Below are positions 8,430-16,980 of a stretch of 64,000 nucleotides of DNA, piece after piece. Under the pieces are notes generated by a model. That model was not told where the DNA came from. It saw only the letters and a program-made list of their open reading frames with translations, and did not search any database. The stretch's first letter is position 1; every line of letters starts with the position of its first letter. The translations under genes and the position numbers were made by a program. The DNA comes from Intrasporangium oryzae NRRL B-24470. Its GTDB lineage: Bacteria > Actinomycetota > Actinomycetes > Actinomycetales > Dermatophilaceae. The stretch lies in the NCBI RefSeq assembly GCF_000576595.1, contig NZ_AWSA01000003.1:1-64000 (forward strand). The letters run 5' to 3'.

Positions 8430-9231
8430 GGAGATCGCCCGGCAGGACCCAGCGGCATACGGCCCGACTCGTGCGGCGCAAGCCGAGGAGGGTCAGCGCG
8501 CCCGCGAGCAGGCGACGTCCGGCAGCAGCCGGTGGCGACGGATGCGCAAGGCGATCGGCTTCGGCCTGCTCTTCGCCGTTCCGGTGACGGCGCTCGCCTT
8601 CGTCGTGCGCGAGAAGCTCCTGCCGGTGATCGAGATCGACCAACGGGCGATCATCGCTGCCACCGACGTGACGCGGGCCAACCCCGGGCTCCGCACCGCC
8701 CTGCTCGTCTGGCAGGAGATGACCCAGCCGAGGTGGCTCTACATCCTCGCCACCCTCCTGTGTGTCTGGGTCTGGCGACGCTACGGCCTCACGAGCCGGG
8801 CGATCTGGGCGTTCGTCACGATGATGGTGGCCTGGAACCTCCAGCTCGTCCTCAAGGAGGTCGTCCGGCGCGCCCGACCCGTCGTCAGCGACCCGGTGTC
8901 CCACGCTCCGGGCTACAGCTTCCCGTCGGGTCACGCGGCCAACGTCGCGGCCGTCGCCACGGCTGTCATCCTGCTCGTCTGGCCGATCTGCTCGCCGCGG
9001 GCGCGCGGCGTGGTCATCGGCGTCAGCGCGGGGGTCGTCCTGGTCACGATGCTCGACCGGGTCTTCCTCGGCGTCCACTTCCCGTCCGACGTCGTCGGCG
9101 GACTCATGTTCGGAGTCGGGCTCGTCACGGCTTCGTACCTCGGCTACGTCGGATGGAACCCCGCCCGACCCAACGACACCCCTCCCCCCGAGGGGCACTC
9201 CGGCCCCGAATCGTCGAAAGGCCTCAGGTGA
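8422..9231 (+). CDS. PAP2-superfamily membrane phosphatase (first copy)
   Basis: 269 aa from TTG 8422; five to six membrane helices. The three PAP2 signature blocks are present: KEVVRRARP, PSGH and RVFLGVHFPSDVVGG with the catalytic His and Asp. Probable role: dephosphorylation of a lipid phosphate (phosphatidate, PGP or isoprenyl diphosphate) on the outer face of the membrane. The frame opens inside the kinase gene, and TTG 8422 gives an 8-nt overlap; ATG 8542 (start of MRKAIGF) is the alternative and would remove a charged Ala/Glu/Arg-rich 40-residue tail. The next gene starts within its stop codon (GTGA). Confidence 0.85.
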   Translation: MAEEIARQDPAAYGPTRAAQAEEGQRAREQATSGSSRWRRMRKAIGFGLLFAVPVTALAFVVREKLLPVIEIDQRAIIAATDVTRANPGLRTALLVWQEMTQPRWLYILATLLCVWVWRRYGLTSRAIWAFVTMMVAWNLQLVLKEVVRRARPVVSDPVSHAPGYSFPSGHAANVAAVATAVILLVWPICSPRARGVVIGVSAGVVLVTMLDRVFLGVHFPSDVVGGLMFGVGLVTASYLGYVGWNPARPNDTPPPEGHSGPESSKGLR

Positions 9232-9971
9232 ACCATCCCGTCCTGCACCGTTACGAGATCGACCCAACCCGGCCCGCCATCGGGTCCGCCCTGCGCGACC
9301 TCGGCCTGCGCGTCGCCGCACCCGCCGTCGTGCTCTTCGCCATCATCACCGGTCTCGGCTTCCTCATCGTCGGGCCGCTCGGTGACCTCAAGTCCGAGAC
9401 CTCCGTCAACAAGACGCTCCAGGACACCCGGAGCGCCACGTGGGACGCCGTGACCGCCGTGTGGTCGCACATCGGCAACACCGAGATCATCATCGGCGTC
9501 TGCGTCATCGTCGTCGCCATCCTGTGGTGGCGGACCAAGCAGTGGTGGTATGCCGTCATCCCCGCCATCGCGATCGCGACCCAGGCGAGCGTCTTCGTCG
9601 CGGCGACCACCGTCGTCGGACGCGACCGGCCGCAGGTTCCGCACCTCGACCCGGCACCGCCCACGTCGAGCTACCCGAGCGGGCATGTCGGCGCCTCAAC
9701 CGCGCTCTACGTCACCTTCGCACTCATGGCGCAGCGGATCGAGCGAGCCTGGCTGCGGCAGGTCGTCACGGTCGTCTGCCTCGTCGTGCCGTTCCTCGTC
9801 GCCTACGCCCGCCTCTACCGGGGCATGCACCACCTGTCGGACGTGCTCGTCGGCATGCTCAACGGGCTCGTCTGCGTGGTCCTGGCCTGGCTGTGGCTGC
9901 GACGTGACACCAGCCGCTCGGGTGCCGGCGTCAAAGCCGCCCGCACCGACCAGGTCGCCGAGCCGCGCTGA
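9228..9971 (+). CDS. PAP2-superfamily membrane phosphatase (second copy)
   Basis: 247 aa with six membrane helices. PAP2 signatures: VGRDRPQVPHLD, SSYPSGHVGAS and ARLYRGMHHLSDVLVG, with His and Asp of the active site intact. GTG 9228 overlaps the previous stop by the GTGA quartet, so translation is coupled. Two different PAP2 enzymes behind a lipid kinase suggest separate phosphorylated lipid substrates or both ends of a cycle. A palindromic repeat after the stop probably ends the transcript. Confidence 0.88.
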   Translation: MNHPVLHRYEIDPTRPAIGSALRDLGLRVAAPAVVLFAIITGLGFLIVGPLGDLKSETSVNKTLQDTRSATWDAVTAVWSHIGNTEIIIGVCVIVVAILWWRTKQWWYAVIPAIAIATQASVFVAATTVVGRDRPQVPHLDPAPPTSSYPSGHVGASTALYVTFALMAQRIERAWLRQVVTVVCLVVPFLVAYARLYRGMHHLSDVLVGMLNGLVCVVLAWLWLRRDTSRSGAGVKAARTDQVAEPR

Positions 9972-9991
9972 GGCTCACCCCGCGCCCCGCG

Positions 9992-10032
9992 CCCTACGGC
10001 ACTGCCCAACCATTGTGGGCAGTGCCGTAGGG
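9992..10032. repeat. Palindromic intergenic repeat, copy C (also likely bidirectional terminator)
   Basis: Perfect 17-bp arms, 9992-10008 and 10016-10032, around a 7-nt loop; core CTACGGCACTGCCCA. It fills the space between the convergent PAP2 and ATP-grasp genes. Confidence 0.8.
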
Positions 10033-10035
10033 CTG

Positions 10036-11304
10036 TCATTCGATGCCGAGGCGCTGCTTCTCGTCCGCGACCCACAGCCGGATGAGTCCCTCGAAATGGG
10101 CGAGGAACACGTCGTGCTCGTGGGCCGGGTACGTCGTGACGACGGTCGAGTTGAGCAGGTGGTGGAAGGCCTCCGACTGGACCCACTCGAGGACCGCGCG
10201 GTCGAGGTGCGGCAGGTGGTGCTCGCACCAGGCCCAGTAGGCCTCGGTCTCGAAGTACTCGTCGGCGAGGGCGAGGTACGCGTCGAGCTTCGCCGCCTCG
10301 GAGAGGTCGTCCCGGTCGGCGATGTCGAAGTAGCGACGCATGGTGAGGTCGAGAGGAGGCCGCCGTCCGGTCACGAGGCAGTAGGCCGACCACCGCACGA
10401 GCGCCTTGATCGCCCACGGGAAGTAGTAGTGCAGCGAGGTCACCGCCACGTCCGGACAGGCGTTCGCATAGTCGATCGGGTAGACGTCATCACCCGTCAC
10501 GAGCATCTCGGCCGAGTTGAACTCCCATCCGAACATCGCGTTGACGATCCGGCTGATCGCCGCGACCTGGTGGCCCGCCGAGGGCGACAGGAAACCGTGC
10601 GACACGGCATACCGGTTGTGCATCGGCTGCTCGGGACGGAAGTCCATGACCATCGTCTCGGGGCCGATCGACAGAGCCCGCGCGAAGTGCTCGTAGTCGA
10701 CCGTCGACTGCAGGTGCATGAGCATCTCGCCGGAGTCGTCATACGCCCTGACGAGGTCGTGCTCGTCGTTGATGCGTGAGACGCCGCGCCAGCCTCCGCC
10801 GTCGAACGGCTTCATGTAGAGCGGGTAGCCGAGCCGGTTGGCGATCGTCTTGAGGTCGAAGGGGCGGTTGTACTTCGCCGACGTGTACGCCCACCGGACG
10901 TTGTCGACCGGGTTCTTGTACGGGACGAGCCACGTGTCGGGCACCTTGAGCCCCAGCCGCATGAGCGCGCAGTAGGCGCTGTGCTTCTCCATCGACTGGA
11001 ACGTGAAGGGGCTGTTGAGCAGGTAGGTGTCGTTCATGAGAGCGGCCTTCTTGAGCCACTCGCGCGGGTGGTAGTACCAGTGCGCGAGCCGGTCGATGAC
11101 GAGCTCGGTCCGCACCGGCTGGCGCAGGTCGAACGGCTCGATCGTGAGTCGCTCGCTCGTCAGCTCGTGGGTCACGCCGTCGTCGGACGTGATCGGCCCG
11201 ACGAGGGCGAGGAGCTGCTCGAAAGCCTGCGGCCAGTCCTCCTCCGCCCCGAGCAGCAGCCCGATGAGATGGGTCCGGGTCGTCACCGGGGCCGTGTCGG
11301 ACAT
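10036..11304 (-). CDS. ATP-grasp-fold protein of unknown function
   Basis: 422 aa, no signal peptide. The central region has features of an ATP-grasp ligase: YPLYMKPFDGGGWRGV (about residues 150-165) looks like the nucleotide-binding lysine plus flexible glycine loop, and DFRPEQPMHNRY and MLVTGDDVYPIDYANACPD (about 265-285) look like the metal-binding end. The N-terminal 60 residues and C-terminal 100 residues are not recognised. It may ligate a carboxylate to an amine or thiol using ATP; substrates unknown. Start ATG 11304 has GTAGGAG about 8 nt upstream, unlike the leaderless neighbours. Confidence 0.65.
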   Translation of the reverse strand: MSDTAPVTTRTHLIGLLLGAEEDWPQAFEQLLALVGPITSDDGVTHELTSERLTIEPFDLRQPVRTELVIDRLAHWYYHPREWLKKAALMNDTYLLNSPFTFQSMEKHSAYCALMRLGLKVPDTWLVPYKNPVDNVRWAYTSAKYNRPFDLKTIANRLGYPLYMKPFDGGGWRGVSRINDEHDLVRAYDDSGEMLMHLQSTVDYEHFARALSIGPETMVMDFRPEQPMHNRYAVSHGFLSPSAGHQVAAISRIVNAMFGWEFNSAEMLVTGDDVYPIDYANACPDVAVTSLHYYFPWAIKALVRWSAYCLVTGRRPPLDLTMRRYFDIADRDDLSEAAKLDAYLALADEYFETEAYWAWCEHHLPHLDRAVLEWVQSEAFHHLLNSTVVTTYPAHEHDVFLAHFEGLIRLWVADEKQRLGIE

Positions 11305-11420
11305 CGTGCGTCTCCTACCTGGGTGAGGGGGTCAGCCGTCTGCGCTGATCCTTGCAGGACTTGCGCCTCCTGTCGCCGGATCGCACCCTGCCGAGAAGGC
11401 CGAGACCGAGCGTCGAGCTG

Positions 11421-11453
11421 GGCGGCATACGGCTCCCCATGCCGTATGCCGCC
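11421..11453. terminator. Hairpin built from two inverted GCGGCATAC motifs
   Basis: Arms GGCGGCATACGG (11421-11432) and its exact complement (11442-11453) around a 9-nt loop, 40 nt after the slipin stop and 117 nt before the ATP-grasp start on the same strand. Probably terminates the slipin transcript. Paired uptake sequences of Neisseria and Haemophilus form terminators in just this way. Confidence 0.6.
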
Positions 11454-11492
11454 GTCCCCCGGTCTCGCAGTCGACTCCCCGACGACGGCGGC

Positions 11493-12194
11493 TCAGTCCG
11501 TCACGTCAGCGGCGCCGGCGACGCCCTTGGCGGACGCGTCCACATCCCCGAGGTGGAGCACGAGCTGCGTGCCCGCCGGTGCAGACTGGACGAGCCGCAG
11601 GCGCGCGAGCGCCGGGTGGGCGTCGAGCAGCCGGGCGCCGTTCGCGAGCGAGCGCAGGGCTGCCGTCTCAGCCCGGGCCAGCTCGAGCTGGGCCGCGCCC
11701 CGCTGCCGGGCCTGCACGAGCTCGGCGGCGGCGCCCCGCACCTCGGGCGGGAGGATGACGTCCTTGACGACGACCTCCGCGACGGCGATACCGACCGACG
11801 AGGCGACGGCGGCGGTCGCCGCAGTGATCTCCTCCCGCGGCAGCGCCGTCCCCCGCGTGACCAGCTCGTCGGCGGTGATGCGCGCGAGCGCCTCACGGAG
11901 CGCGACCTGCCCGGCCAGGTAGACACGGGCGACCGGGTCGTCCGAGACCTCGACGAAGGCGACCGGCTCGGCGACGGACCAGCGAACCGCCGCCGTCACC
12001 TTCGTGGAGATGCCGTCGGCGGTCAGCACCTCCTGCGGCGAGAGCGTCAGCAGGTGCTCGCGAAGGTCGACGCGGACGATCTTCGTGCGCCAGCCACGCC
12101 GGTGCCGTCCCGGCGTCAGGACCTGCTCGAGGAGCCCGCGGCGGTAGCGCAGGGCACACTCGCGCGGGCCGACGGTGACGGTGAGGACGGACAT
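11493..12194 (-). CDS. Slipin / SPFH (band 7) domain protein
   Basis: 233 aa without an obvious N-terminal membrane anchor. It opens with a short beta-rich segment (VTVGPRECALRYRRG) and has the SPFH core through about residue 170: EVLTADGISTKVTAAVRWSV, then DELVTRGTALPREEI and the GIAVAEVVVKDVILPPEVR motif characteristic of stomatin/slipin proteins, ending in an Ala/Glu/Arg-rich coiled-coil. Family members scaffold membrane microdomains; how this one reaches the membrane is unclear. A strong AAGGAGGT site precedes ATG 12194. The 460-nt leader is unusually long. Confidence 0.82.
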   Translation of the reverse strand: MSVLTVTVGPRECALRYRRGLLEQVLTPGRHRRGWRTKIVRVDLREHLLTLSPQEVLTADGISTKVTAAVRWSVAEPVAFVEVSDDPVARVYLAGQVALREALARITADELVTRGTALPREEITAATAAVASSVGIAVAEVVVKDVILPPEVRGAAAELVQARQRGAAQLELARAETAALRSLANGARLLDAHPALARLRLVQSAPAGTQLVLHLGDVDASAKGVAGAADVTD

Positions 12195-12641
12195 CGGGAC
12201 GACCTCCTTCTGGGGCTGGGCGTACGACGGGCGGCGCACGCTGGGATCGGACGGTGGTGCGGTGGTGCGGTGGTGCGAGCGGCGCCGACCGGCGACGACC
12301 CCGGCGGGGGCCCGGACAAGCCGGACCCGCTGGCGAGGGACGACGACACCCGGCCGGCGCCGCTCCAGGGAGTTGAACCCCTCGGCGCCCGAGAGCGCCT
12401 TTTCCTGTCTGCTGTACAGGCAGCTGCACCTCGGGTGGGGACGACACGCAGGACCGGCTGTGGCACGCCACGCAGGCTGCTGACCCCACCTCTGTGCGGG
12501 ACCAAGGATGGAACGAACGGAATGCGCCCGTCCACCGACTTTGTGGTGATGTCTGCCAGGAGACGGCCGAGGCTCCACAGACCCTGTTGACGTCCGGCTC
12601 CTGAGCCCTGCTGCCTCTGCTGCCTCTGCTGCCTCTGGTGC
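12195..12641. other. Long intergenic region with hairpin and tRNA-like segment
   Basis: No protein gene seen over about 450 nt. It contains a GGCGCCG...CGGCGCC inverted repeat (12356-12362 / 12383-12389), a minus-strand segment near 12362-12430 whose T-arm-like GGGGTTCAACTCCC, variable-arm-like stem and a CTGC/GCAG-stemmed loop recall a class II tRNA but lack an acceptor stem, and a 9-bp tandem repeat CTGCTGCCT (about 12608-12637). Confidence 0.45.
12608..12637. repeat. Short tandem repeat, CTGCTGCCT x3
   Basis: Three adjacent 9-bp units just upstream of the CoA-transferase promoter; non-coding. Confidence 0.6.
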
Positions 12642-12647
12642 GAGACT
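12642..12647 (+). promoter_or_regulatory. -10-like box (GAGACT) of the CoA-transferase gene
   Basis: GAGACT, 7 nt before GTG 12655. The same box at the same distance precedes the genes at 49174 and 57748, which supports it. Confidence 0.45.
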
Positions 12648-12654
12648 GGTCCGG

Positions 12655-14016
12655 GTGAGCTCCCGACTCGTCGACATCACCGAGAGCCTGCTCCCCGTGC
12701 TTGGCCCCGCTACCGAGCTGCCCGAGGTCGCGTGGTCCGGCCCGCGGACATGGTGGGCCGGCCCGCTCGACGTCGAGGGCCTGGCGGCCGCGAGCGTCAC
12801 CCTCGCCTCGGCCGCCGCGACCCGGCTCGCCGAGCGCCGCGGGAACCCTGTGCTGCTCGGGACCACGGCCGATCTCCTCGCCGCGAACTTCGGCTCGCTG
12901 GACCACCTGCGCATCGACGGGCGGGCCCCCGTCGGCTTCGCTCCCCTGTCCGGCTACTTCGAGACGGCGGACGGATGGGTCCGGTTGCACGGCAACTACC
13001 CGCACCATGCCGCAGCACTGGGCGAAGCACTCGGGGTCGGCGACCGCGACAGCCTCGCCGTCGTCCTGCGGGACCTGTCGGCCCTCGACGTGGAGCGCCG
13101 GGTGCGCGCCGCGGGCGGCATCGCGGGTGCGCTGCGGAGACCCGCTGCCTGGCGGACGAGCGAGCCGGCCCGGGCGGTCGACGCCTCCCCGTGGATCGCC
13201 GTCGACCTGCATCCCCGCCAGCGCCCACTGCCAGCTGCGAGCGGAAGCCCGCTGAGCGGCATACGCGTCCTCGACCTGACCCGCGTCATCGCGGGTCCGA
13301 CCGGCTCCCGGCTGCTCGCCCTCCTGGGGGCCGACGTGCTGCGCGTGGACCCACCGCAGCTGCCGGAGCTGCTCGACCAGCACCTCGACACCGGGTTCGG
13401 CAAGCGCAGTGCCGTCGCGGACCTTCGCGACCCGGCCGTCGCCGCGCGCCTCCACGAGCTGCTCGACGGGGCCGATGTCCTCCTCACGGGGTATCGCCCC
13501 GGCGCGCTCGGAGGCCTCGGCCTCGACCCGGCGAGCCTGGCCGAGCGGCACCCGGACGTCGTCCACGTCAGCCTCTCGGCATGGGGCGAGACCGGGCCGT
13601 GGGGCAGCGAGCGGGGCTTCGACAGCATCGTGCAGTCGGTCACGGGGATCGGGCACGTCTACGGATCGAGTGACGGCACAGGGCGCTTCGTGCCTGGCGC
13701 GCTGCCGGTCCAGGCGCTCGACCACGCAACCGGGTACGGCATGGCGGCCGCGGCCATGGCGATGCTCGCGTCCGGGCAGGCCGGCACGGCGTCTCTCAGC
13801 CTGGCGCGCACGGCACACGTCCTCCTCGACGCCGGGCCGCTGCCGGGCGCGACCGCAGCGACTCTCGATGTCGACCTCGTGACGACGCCCTCGACCCACG
13901 GCCTGCTCGTGCACGCGCCGGCCCCGGTCACGCTCGACGGCGTGTCCATCCCGCAGCAGGCTCCGGGTGCCTACGGCCGGGCCGACCTCGCCTGGCTCAC
14001 GCCCTCGGCGTCCTGA
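12655..14016 (+). CDS. CoA-transferase family III (CaiB/BaiF-like)
   Basis: 453 aa. The second half carries the family III signature: LSGIRVLDLTRVIAGPTGSRLLALLGADVLRVD (about residues 200-232), then LLTGYRPGALGGLGLDPASL and VHVSLSAWGETGPWG; the Asp expected to form the aspartyl-CoA adduct is not obvious in a usual DVL context, so catalysis is uncertain. The first 190 residues also look like a diverged CoA-transferase half. Probably transfers CoA between organic acids or acts as a racemase-type enzyme. Its stop overlaps the convergent MFS gene by 20 nt. Confidence 0.78.
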   Translation: MSSRLVDITESLLPVLGPATELPEVAWSGPRTWWAGPLDVEGLAAASVTLASAAATRLAERRGNPVLLGTTADLLAANFGSLDHLRIDGRAPVGFAPLSGYFETADGWVRLHGNYPHHAAALGEALGVGDRDSLAVVLRDLSALDVERRVRAAGGIAGALRRPAAWRTSEPARAVDASPWIAVDLHPRQRPLPAASGSPLSGIRVLDLTRVIAGPTGSRLLALLGADVLRVDPPQLPELLDQHLDTGFGKRSAVADLRDPAVAARLHELLDGADVLLTGYRPGALGGLGLDPASLAERHPDVVHVSLSAWGETGPWGSERGFDSIVQSVTGIGHVYGSSDGTGRFVPGALPVQALDHATGYGMAAAAMAMLASGQAGTASLSLARTAHVLLDAGPLPGATAATLDVDLVTTPSTHGLLVHAPAPVTLDGVSIPQQAPGAYGRADLAWLTPSAS

Positions 14017-15526
14017 TCCGCGCCGCGGCTGCGTTGCCGTGGACCTCCGTGGCGTGGACGACGGCGAGGAACACCGCGGCGACGGCGGCCGTGACGCCGC
14101 AGATCGCCCAGACGACGAGGTAGCCGCCGAGGGACGCATGGGCCGTCGCCTCGGAGTCGACCGAGCCGGTCGAGGCGAGCGCGATCGCGAAGACGCTCGA
14201 GGCGAAGGCGCCGCCGATCGTCTTCGTCGTGTTCGTCATCCCCGTCGTCAGCCCCGTGTGGGTCGGCGGGGCGGCGGCCGCTGCCGCAGCGGGCAGCCCC
14301 GCGACGAGCGCTCCCGAGCCGAGGCCGGCGATGACCATGTTCGTCAGTGTCTGGGCGAGCGAGCCGTGGAACGGCAGGAACAGCAGGTAGCCGATGGCGA
14401 CGAGGACGGCCGCGCCGACCATCGCGACTCTGGTCCCGGTGCGCCGCCCGACGAGGTGCAGCAGGAGGGCCCCGGCGGCGAGCGACAGGACGTAGGCCCC
14501 GATGATGATCGACACCTTCCCGGCCGAGGCGCCGAGCCCGTAGCCCGTCACGGCCGGGTCGGTGCGGGCGAAGGTCGACAGCGGGATCTGCGCGCCGAGG
14601 ACCGAGACGCCGAAGAGGAACGCCGTCGCCTGGACCGGCCACTGCCCGCGGCCGCCGAGGATGCGCAGGTCGACGAGGGGCTCGGGGTGGGCGAGCTCGA
14701 CCCGGGCGAACGGCACGAAGGCCAGCGCCCCCGCCACGACGAGGACCCACGGCCACGCACTCCCCGGCCCGAGGACGCGGAGCATGACGAGCCCGGCCAT
14801 GACGAGCCCGAGCGCGAGGGTGATGAGCCCGAAGCCGCGCCAGTCGATCGAGCCCGAGGCGAGCGCCGGCGACTCCTCGACGCCGAACCAGATCGCCACG
14901 AGGGCCAGAGTGACGACGACGGCCGGCAGGGCCAGCAGCGCGGTCATGCCGAGCGACTCGGCGAGCGCACCGCTCGTCAGCGCACCGACGATCACGCCGA
15001 CCTCGAGCCCGGCGACGAGCAGGCCCGCGGCGCCCCGGACCCGGGACTCCTCGCCGCGGGTCCGCCGGTGGATGATGGCGACCTCCATCGGCAGCCACAC
15101 GACGTAGAAGCCCTGCAGGGCCCACGCGACGAGGAACGTCCCGAAGGTCGGGGCGAACGCGACCCCCCAGGACGCGACCGCCGTGACGACGGTCGACAGG
15201 AGCAGCACCTTGCGGTGACCGATGAGGTCGCCGAGCCGCGCGAGCAGGGGCACGACGAGCGCCGAGACGATGAGCTGCGCCGCCTCGAACCAGTTGACGT
15301 CGGCGTCCTTGATCGACAGGTGCCGGGCGATGTCGGTGAAGATCGGCGTGTAGTAGCCCTGCAGGACGCCGCTCGCGAGCTCGACGCAGACGAGGAAGCC
15401 GACGATCTTCGTGATCGGGCTGCGGACGACGGCCATCGCGGCGTCGCCGAGGACCGGGGTGTGGACGGGGTCGGCGCTCACGGGGTCGGCGCTCACGGGG
15501 TCGGTGCCCACGGGGTCGGTGCTCAC
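13997..15526 (-). CDS. MFS transporter, about 14 membrane helices
   Basis: 509 aa of the drug:H+ antiporter type. Visible motif A: ARLGDLIGHRKVLL (about residues 95-110). The N-terminus before the first helix contains a short repeat of DPVSA/DPVGT units encoded by 15-bp near-repeats (about 15470-15526). It starts 3 nt after the M20 peptidase stop, so the two form an operon: the transporter could export or import the peptidase product or substrate. Substrate unknown. Convergent overlap with the CoA-transferase gene at the 3' end. Confidence 0.88.
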   Translation of the reverse strand: MSTDPVGTDPVSADPVSADPVHTPVLGDAAMAVVRSPITKIVGFLVCVELASGVLQGYYTPIFTDIARHLSIKDADVNWFEAAQLIVSALVVPLLARLGDLIGHRKVLLLSTVVTAVASWGVAFAPTFGTFLVAWALQGFYVVWLPMEVAIIHRRTRGEESRVRGAAGLLVAGLEVGVIVGALTSGALAESLGMTALLALPAVVVTLALVAIWFGVEESPALASGSIDWRGFGLITLALGLVMAGLVMLRVLGPGSAWPWVLVVAGALAFVPFARVELAHPEPLVDLRILGGRGQWPVQATAFLFGVSVLGAQIPLSTFARTDPAVTGYGLGASAGKVSIIIGAYVLSLAAGALLLHLVGRRTGTRVAMVGAAVLVAIGYLLFLPFHGSLAQTLTNMVIAGLGSGALVAGLPAAAAAAAPPTHTGLTTGMTNTTKTIGGAFASSVFAIALASTGSVDSEATAHASLGGYLVVWAICGVTAAVAAVFLAVVHATEVHGNAAAARIRTPRA

Positions 15527-15529
15527 GGG

Positions 15530-16864
15530 TCAGAGCCTCTCGATGAGTCGGCGGTACCAGCTGACGGCATCGCGCAGGTCGTCGACGCCGATCCGCTCGT
15601 CGACGCCGTGGATCGCGCCGCGCTGGGCCTCGGTCATCCGGATCGGCGTGAACCGGTAGACCCGCGGCCAGACCCGGTGGAAGTGCCGCGAGTCGGTCGC
15701 GGCCATCATGACGTAGGGCACGGGGATCGTACCCGGGAACACGTCGGCGAGCGTGTCGGAGATCAGCTCGTATGCCGCGTCGTCCGTCGGCGAGACCGGG
15801 CTCGGTTCGTCGCCGCTGACGAGGGCGACCTCGATGCGAGGATCCTTGACGACCCGTCGGATCCGCTCGAGCGCACCGTCGACCGTCTCGCCCACCATGA
15901 CGCGCATGTTGACGTGGGCCGTCGCGGTCGCGGCGAGGACGTTGGCGCCGGGTGACCCGCTCAGCTGGGTCACGGCGACCGTCGTCCGGGTCATCGCCGC
16001 GGTCTCGTGGCCGAGCCGGGTGAAGACGTGCGTGAGGACGGGGCGCAGGGCCCGCGCGTGGGCGAAGACCCAGCCCAGCGGCATACGGGCGTGGCCGCCG
16101 AGGCGCTCGAGCATGGTCACGGTCGGGTCGGGCAGGCGGGCCGGGAAGGGGTGCCTCTCGAGACGGAGGACCGCGCGGGCGATCCGGGCCGTGGCGCCCA
16201 TCCGTTTCGGGGCGGAGGCGTGGCCGCCGTCGCCGCGGGCGGTGAGGCGGACGTCGACGGTGCCCTTCTCGGAGACGCCGATGACCGCCATGGGGTCGTC
16301 GACGCCGGGGAGCGCTCCGCGGACGATCGCCCCGCCCTCGTCCATGACGAACCACGGCTCGACCCCACGGCCGCGCAGGACGGCGACGGCGTCCTTGGCG
16401 GCATGGCCGGAGACCTCCTCGTTGCAGCCGAAGGAGAGCCACACGTCCCGACGAGGCGTGAACCCATCCTCGAGGAGCGACTCGACCGCGGCGCACGTCG
16501 CGACGAGCGAGCCCTTGCAGTCGAGCGCCCCGCGGCCCCAGACGAACCCGTCCTCGACCGCGCCGGAGAACGGCGGGTGCGTCCAGGCCGTTGCGTCGTC
16601 GACCGGGACGACGTCGAGGTGCGCCATGAGCACGACCGGCGCCTCGTCGGTCGTGCCGGGCCAGCGGACGAGGAGGGCGTCGCCGGCGATCCTATCGACC
16701 TCGCAGGCCTCGTGGAGGCGCGGGAACTGGGCGCGCAGCTCGTCGAGCAGGGCGCCGAACGCCGCCCGGTCCTCCCTGGCCGGGTCCCGGTCGGAGACGG
16801 TGGGGATGCGGATGCACGCGCTCAGGGCGCGGACGGCGACGTCGACGTCGGTGGTGCTCGACAT
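15530..16864 (-). CDS. M20 family zinc metallopeptidase / amidohydrolase
   Basis: 444 aa. Metal and catalytic residues visible in order: [11 protein letters not shown] (His and catalytic Asp, about residue 85), GRGALDCKG (bridging Asp), NEEVSGH (catalytic Glu pair), and a late His in TDSRHFH. The dimerisation domain lies between, around [22 protein letters not shown]. Overall closest to the carboxypeptidase S / PM20D1 group, which hydrolyses N-acyl amino acids or peptides. Cytoplasmic. First gene of the operon; AGAGTA on the plus strand (TACTCT, 6 nt before the ATG) gives a leaderless promoter. Confidence 0.9.
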   Translation of the reverse strand: MSSTTDVDVAVRALSACIRIPTVSDRDPAREDRAAFGALLDELRAQFPRLHEACEVDRIAGDALLVRWPGTTDEAPVVLMAHLDVVPVDDATAWTHPPFSGAVEDGFVWGRGALDCKGSLVATCAAVESLLEDGFTPRRDVWLSFGCNEEVSGHAAKDAVAVLRGRGVEPWFVMDEGGAIVRGALPGVDDPMAVIGVSEKGTVDVRLTARGDGGHASAPKRMGATARIARAVLRLERHPFPARLPDPTVTMLERLGGHARMPLGWVFAHARALRPVLTHVFTRLGHETAAMTRTTVAVTQLSGSPGANVLAATATAHVNMRVMVGETVDGALERIRRVVKDPRIEVALVSGDEPSPVSPTDDAAYELISDTLADVFPGTIPVPYVMMAATDSRHFHRVWPRVYRFTPIRMTEAQRGAIHGVDERIGVDDLRDAVSWYRRLIERL

Positions 16865-16870
16865 GGACGG

Positions 16871-16876
16871 AGAGTA
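16871..16876 (-). promoter_or_regulatory. -10 box (TACTCT) of the M20-MFS operon
   Basis: TACTCT, 6 nt before ATG 16864; the box overlaps a GGCATAC motif core. Confidence 0.5.
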
Positions 16877-16896
16877 TGCCGGAGGGCCGGGCCGGG

Positions 16897-16902
16897 TACG
16901 TC
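16897..16902 (+). promoter_or_regulatory. -10-like box (TACGTC) of the GH13 transcript
   Basis: TACGTC lies 6 nt before ATG 16909 of a short upstream ORF. Weak match but the spacing equals that of other leaderless starts. Confidence 0.4.
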
Positions 16903-16908
16903 ACCCCT

Positions 16909-16980
16909 ATGACCGTCATCGGACCGCACTGCCCGCACGACCAGGTCGACCCGCTCGGGGCCGAGGAGGTGCCCTCATGA
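16909..16980 (+). CDS. Candidate 23-codon leader ORF upstream of the GH13 gene
   Basis: 23-codon frame starting MTVIGPHC and ending at TGA 16978-16980, which overlaps the GH13 start as ATGA. It begins 6 nt after a -10-like box and contains the Shine-Dalgarno (GAGGAGGT) of the GH13 gene inside its last codons. This layout suits translational coupling. The peptide itself has no known motif, and translation is unproven. A second case is at 51437. Confidence 0.4.
   Translation: MTVIGPHCPHDQVDPLGAEEVPS

Noticed and set aside
12362-12430. tRNA gene
   Set aside because: No acceptor-stem pairing partner and no D-arm could be found; kept only as a low-interest finding.
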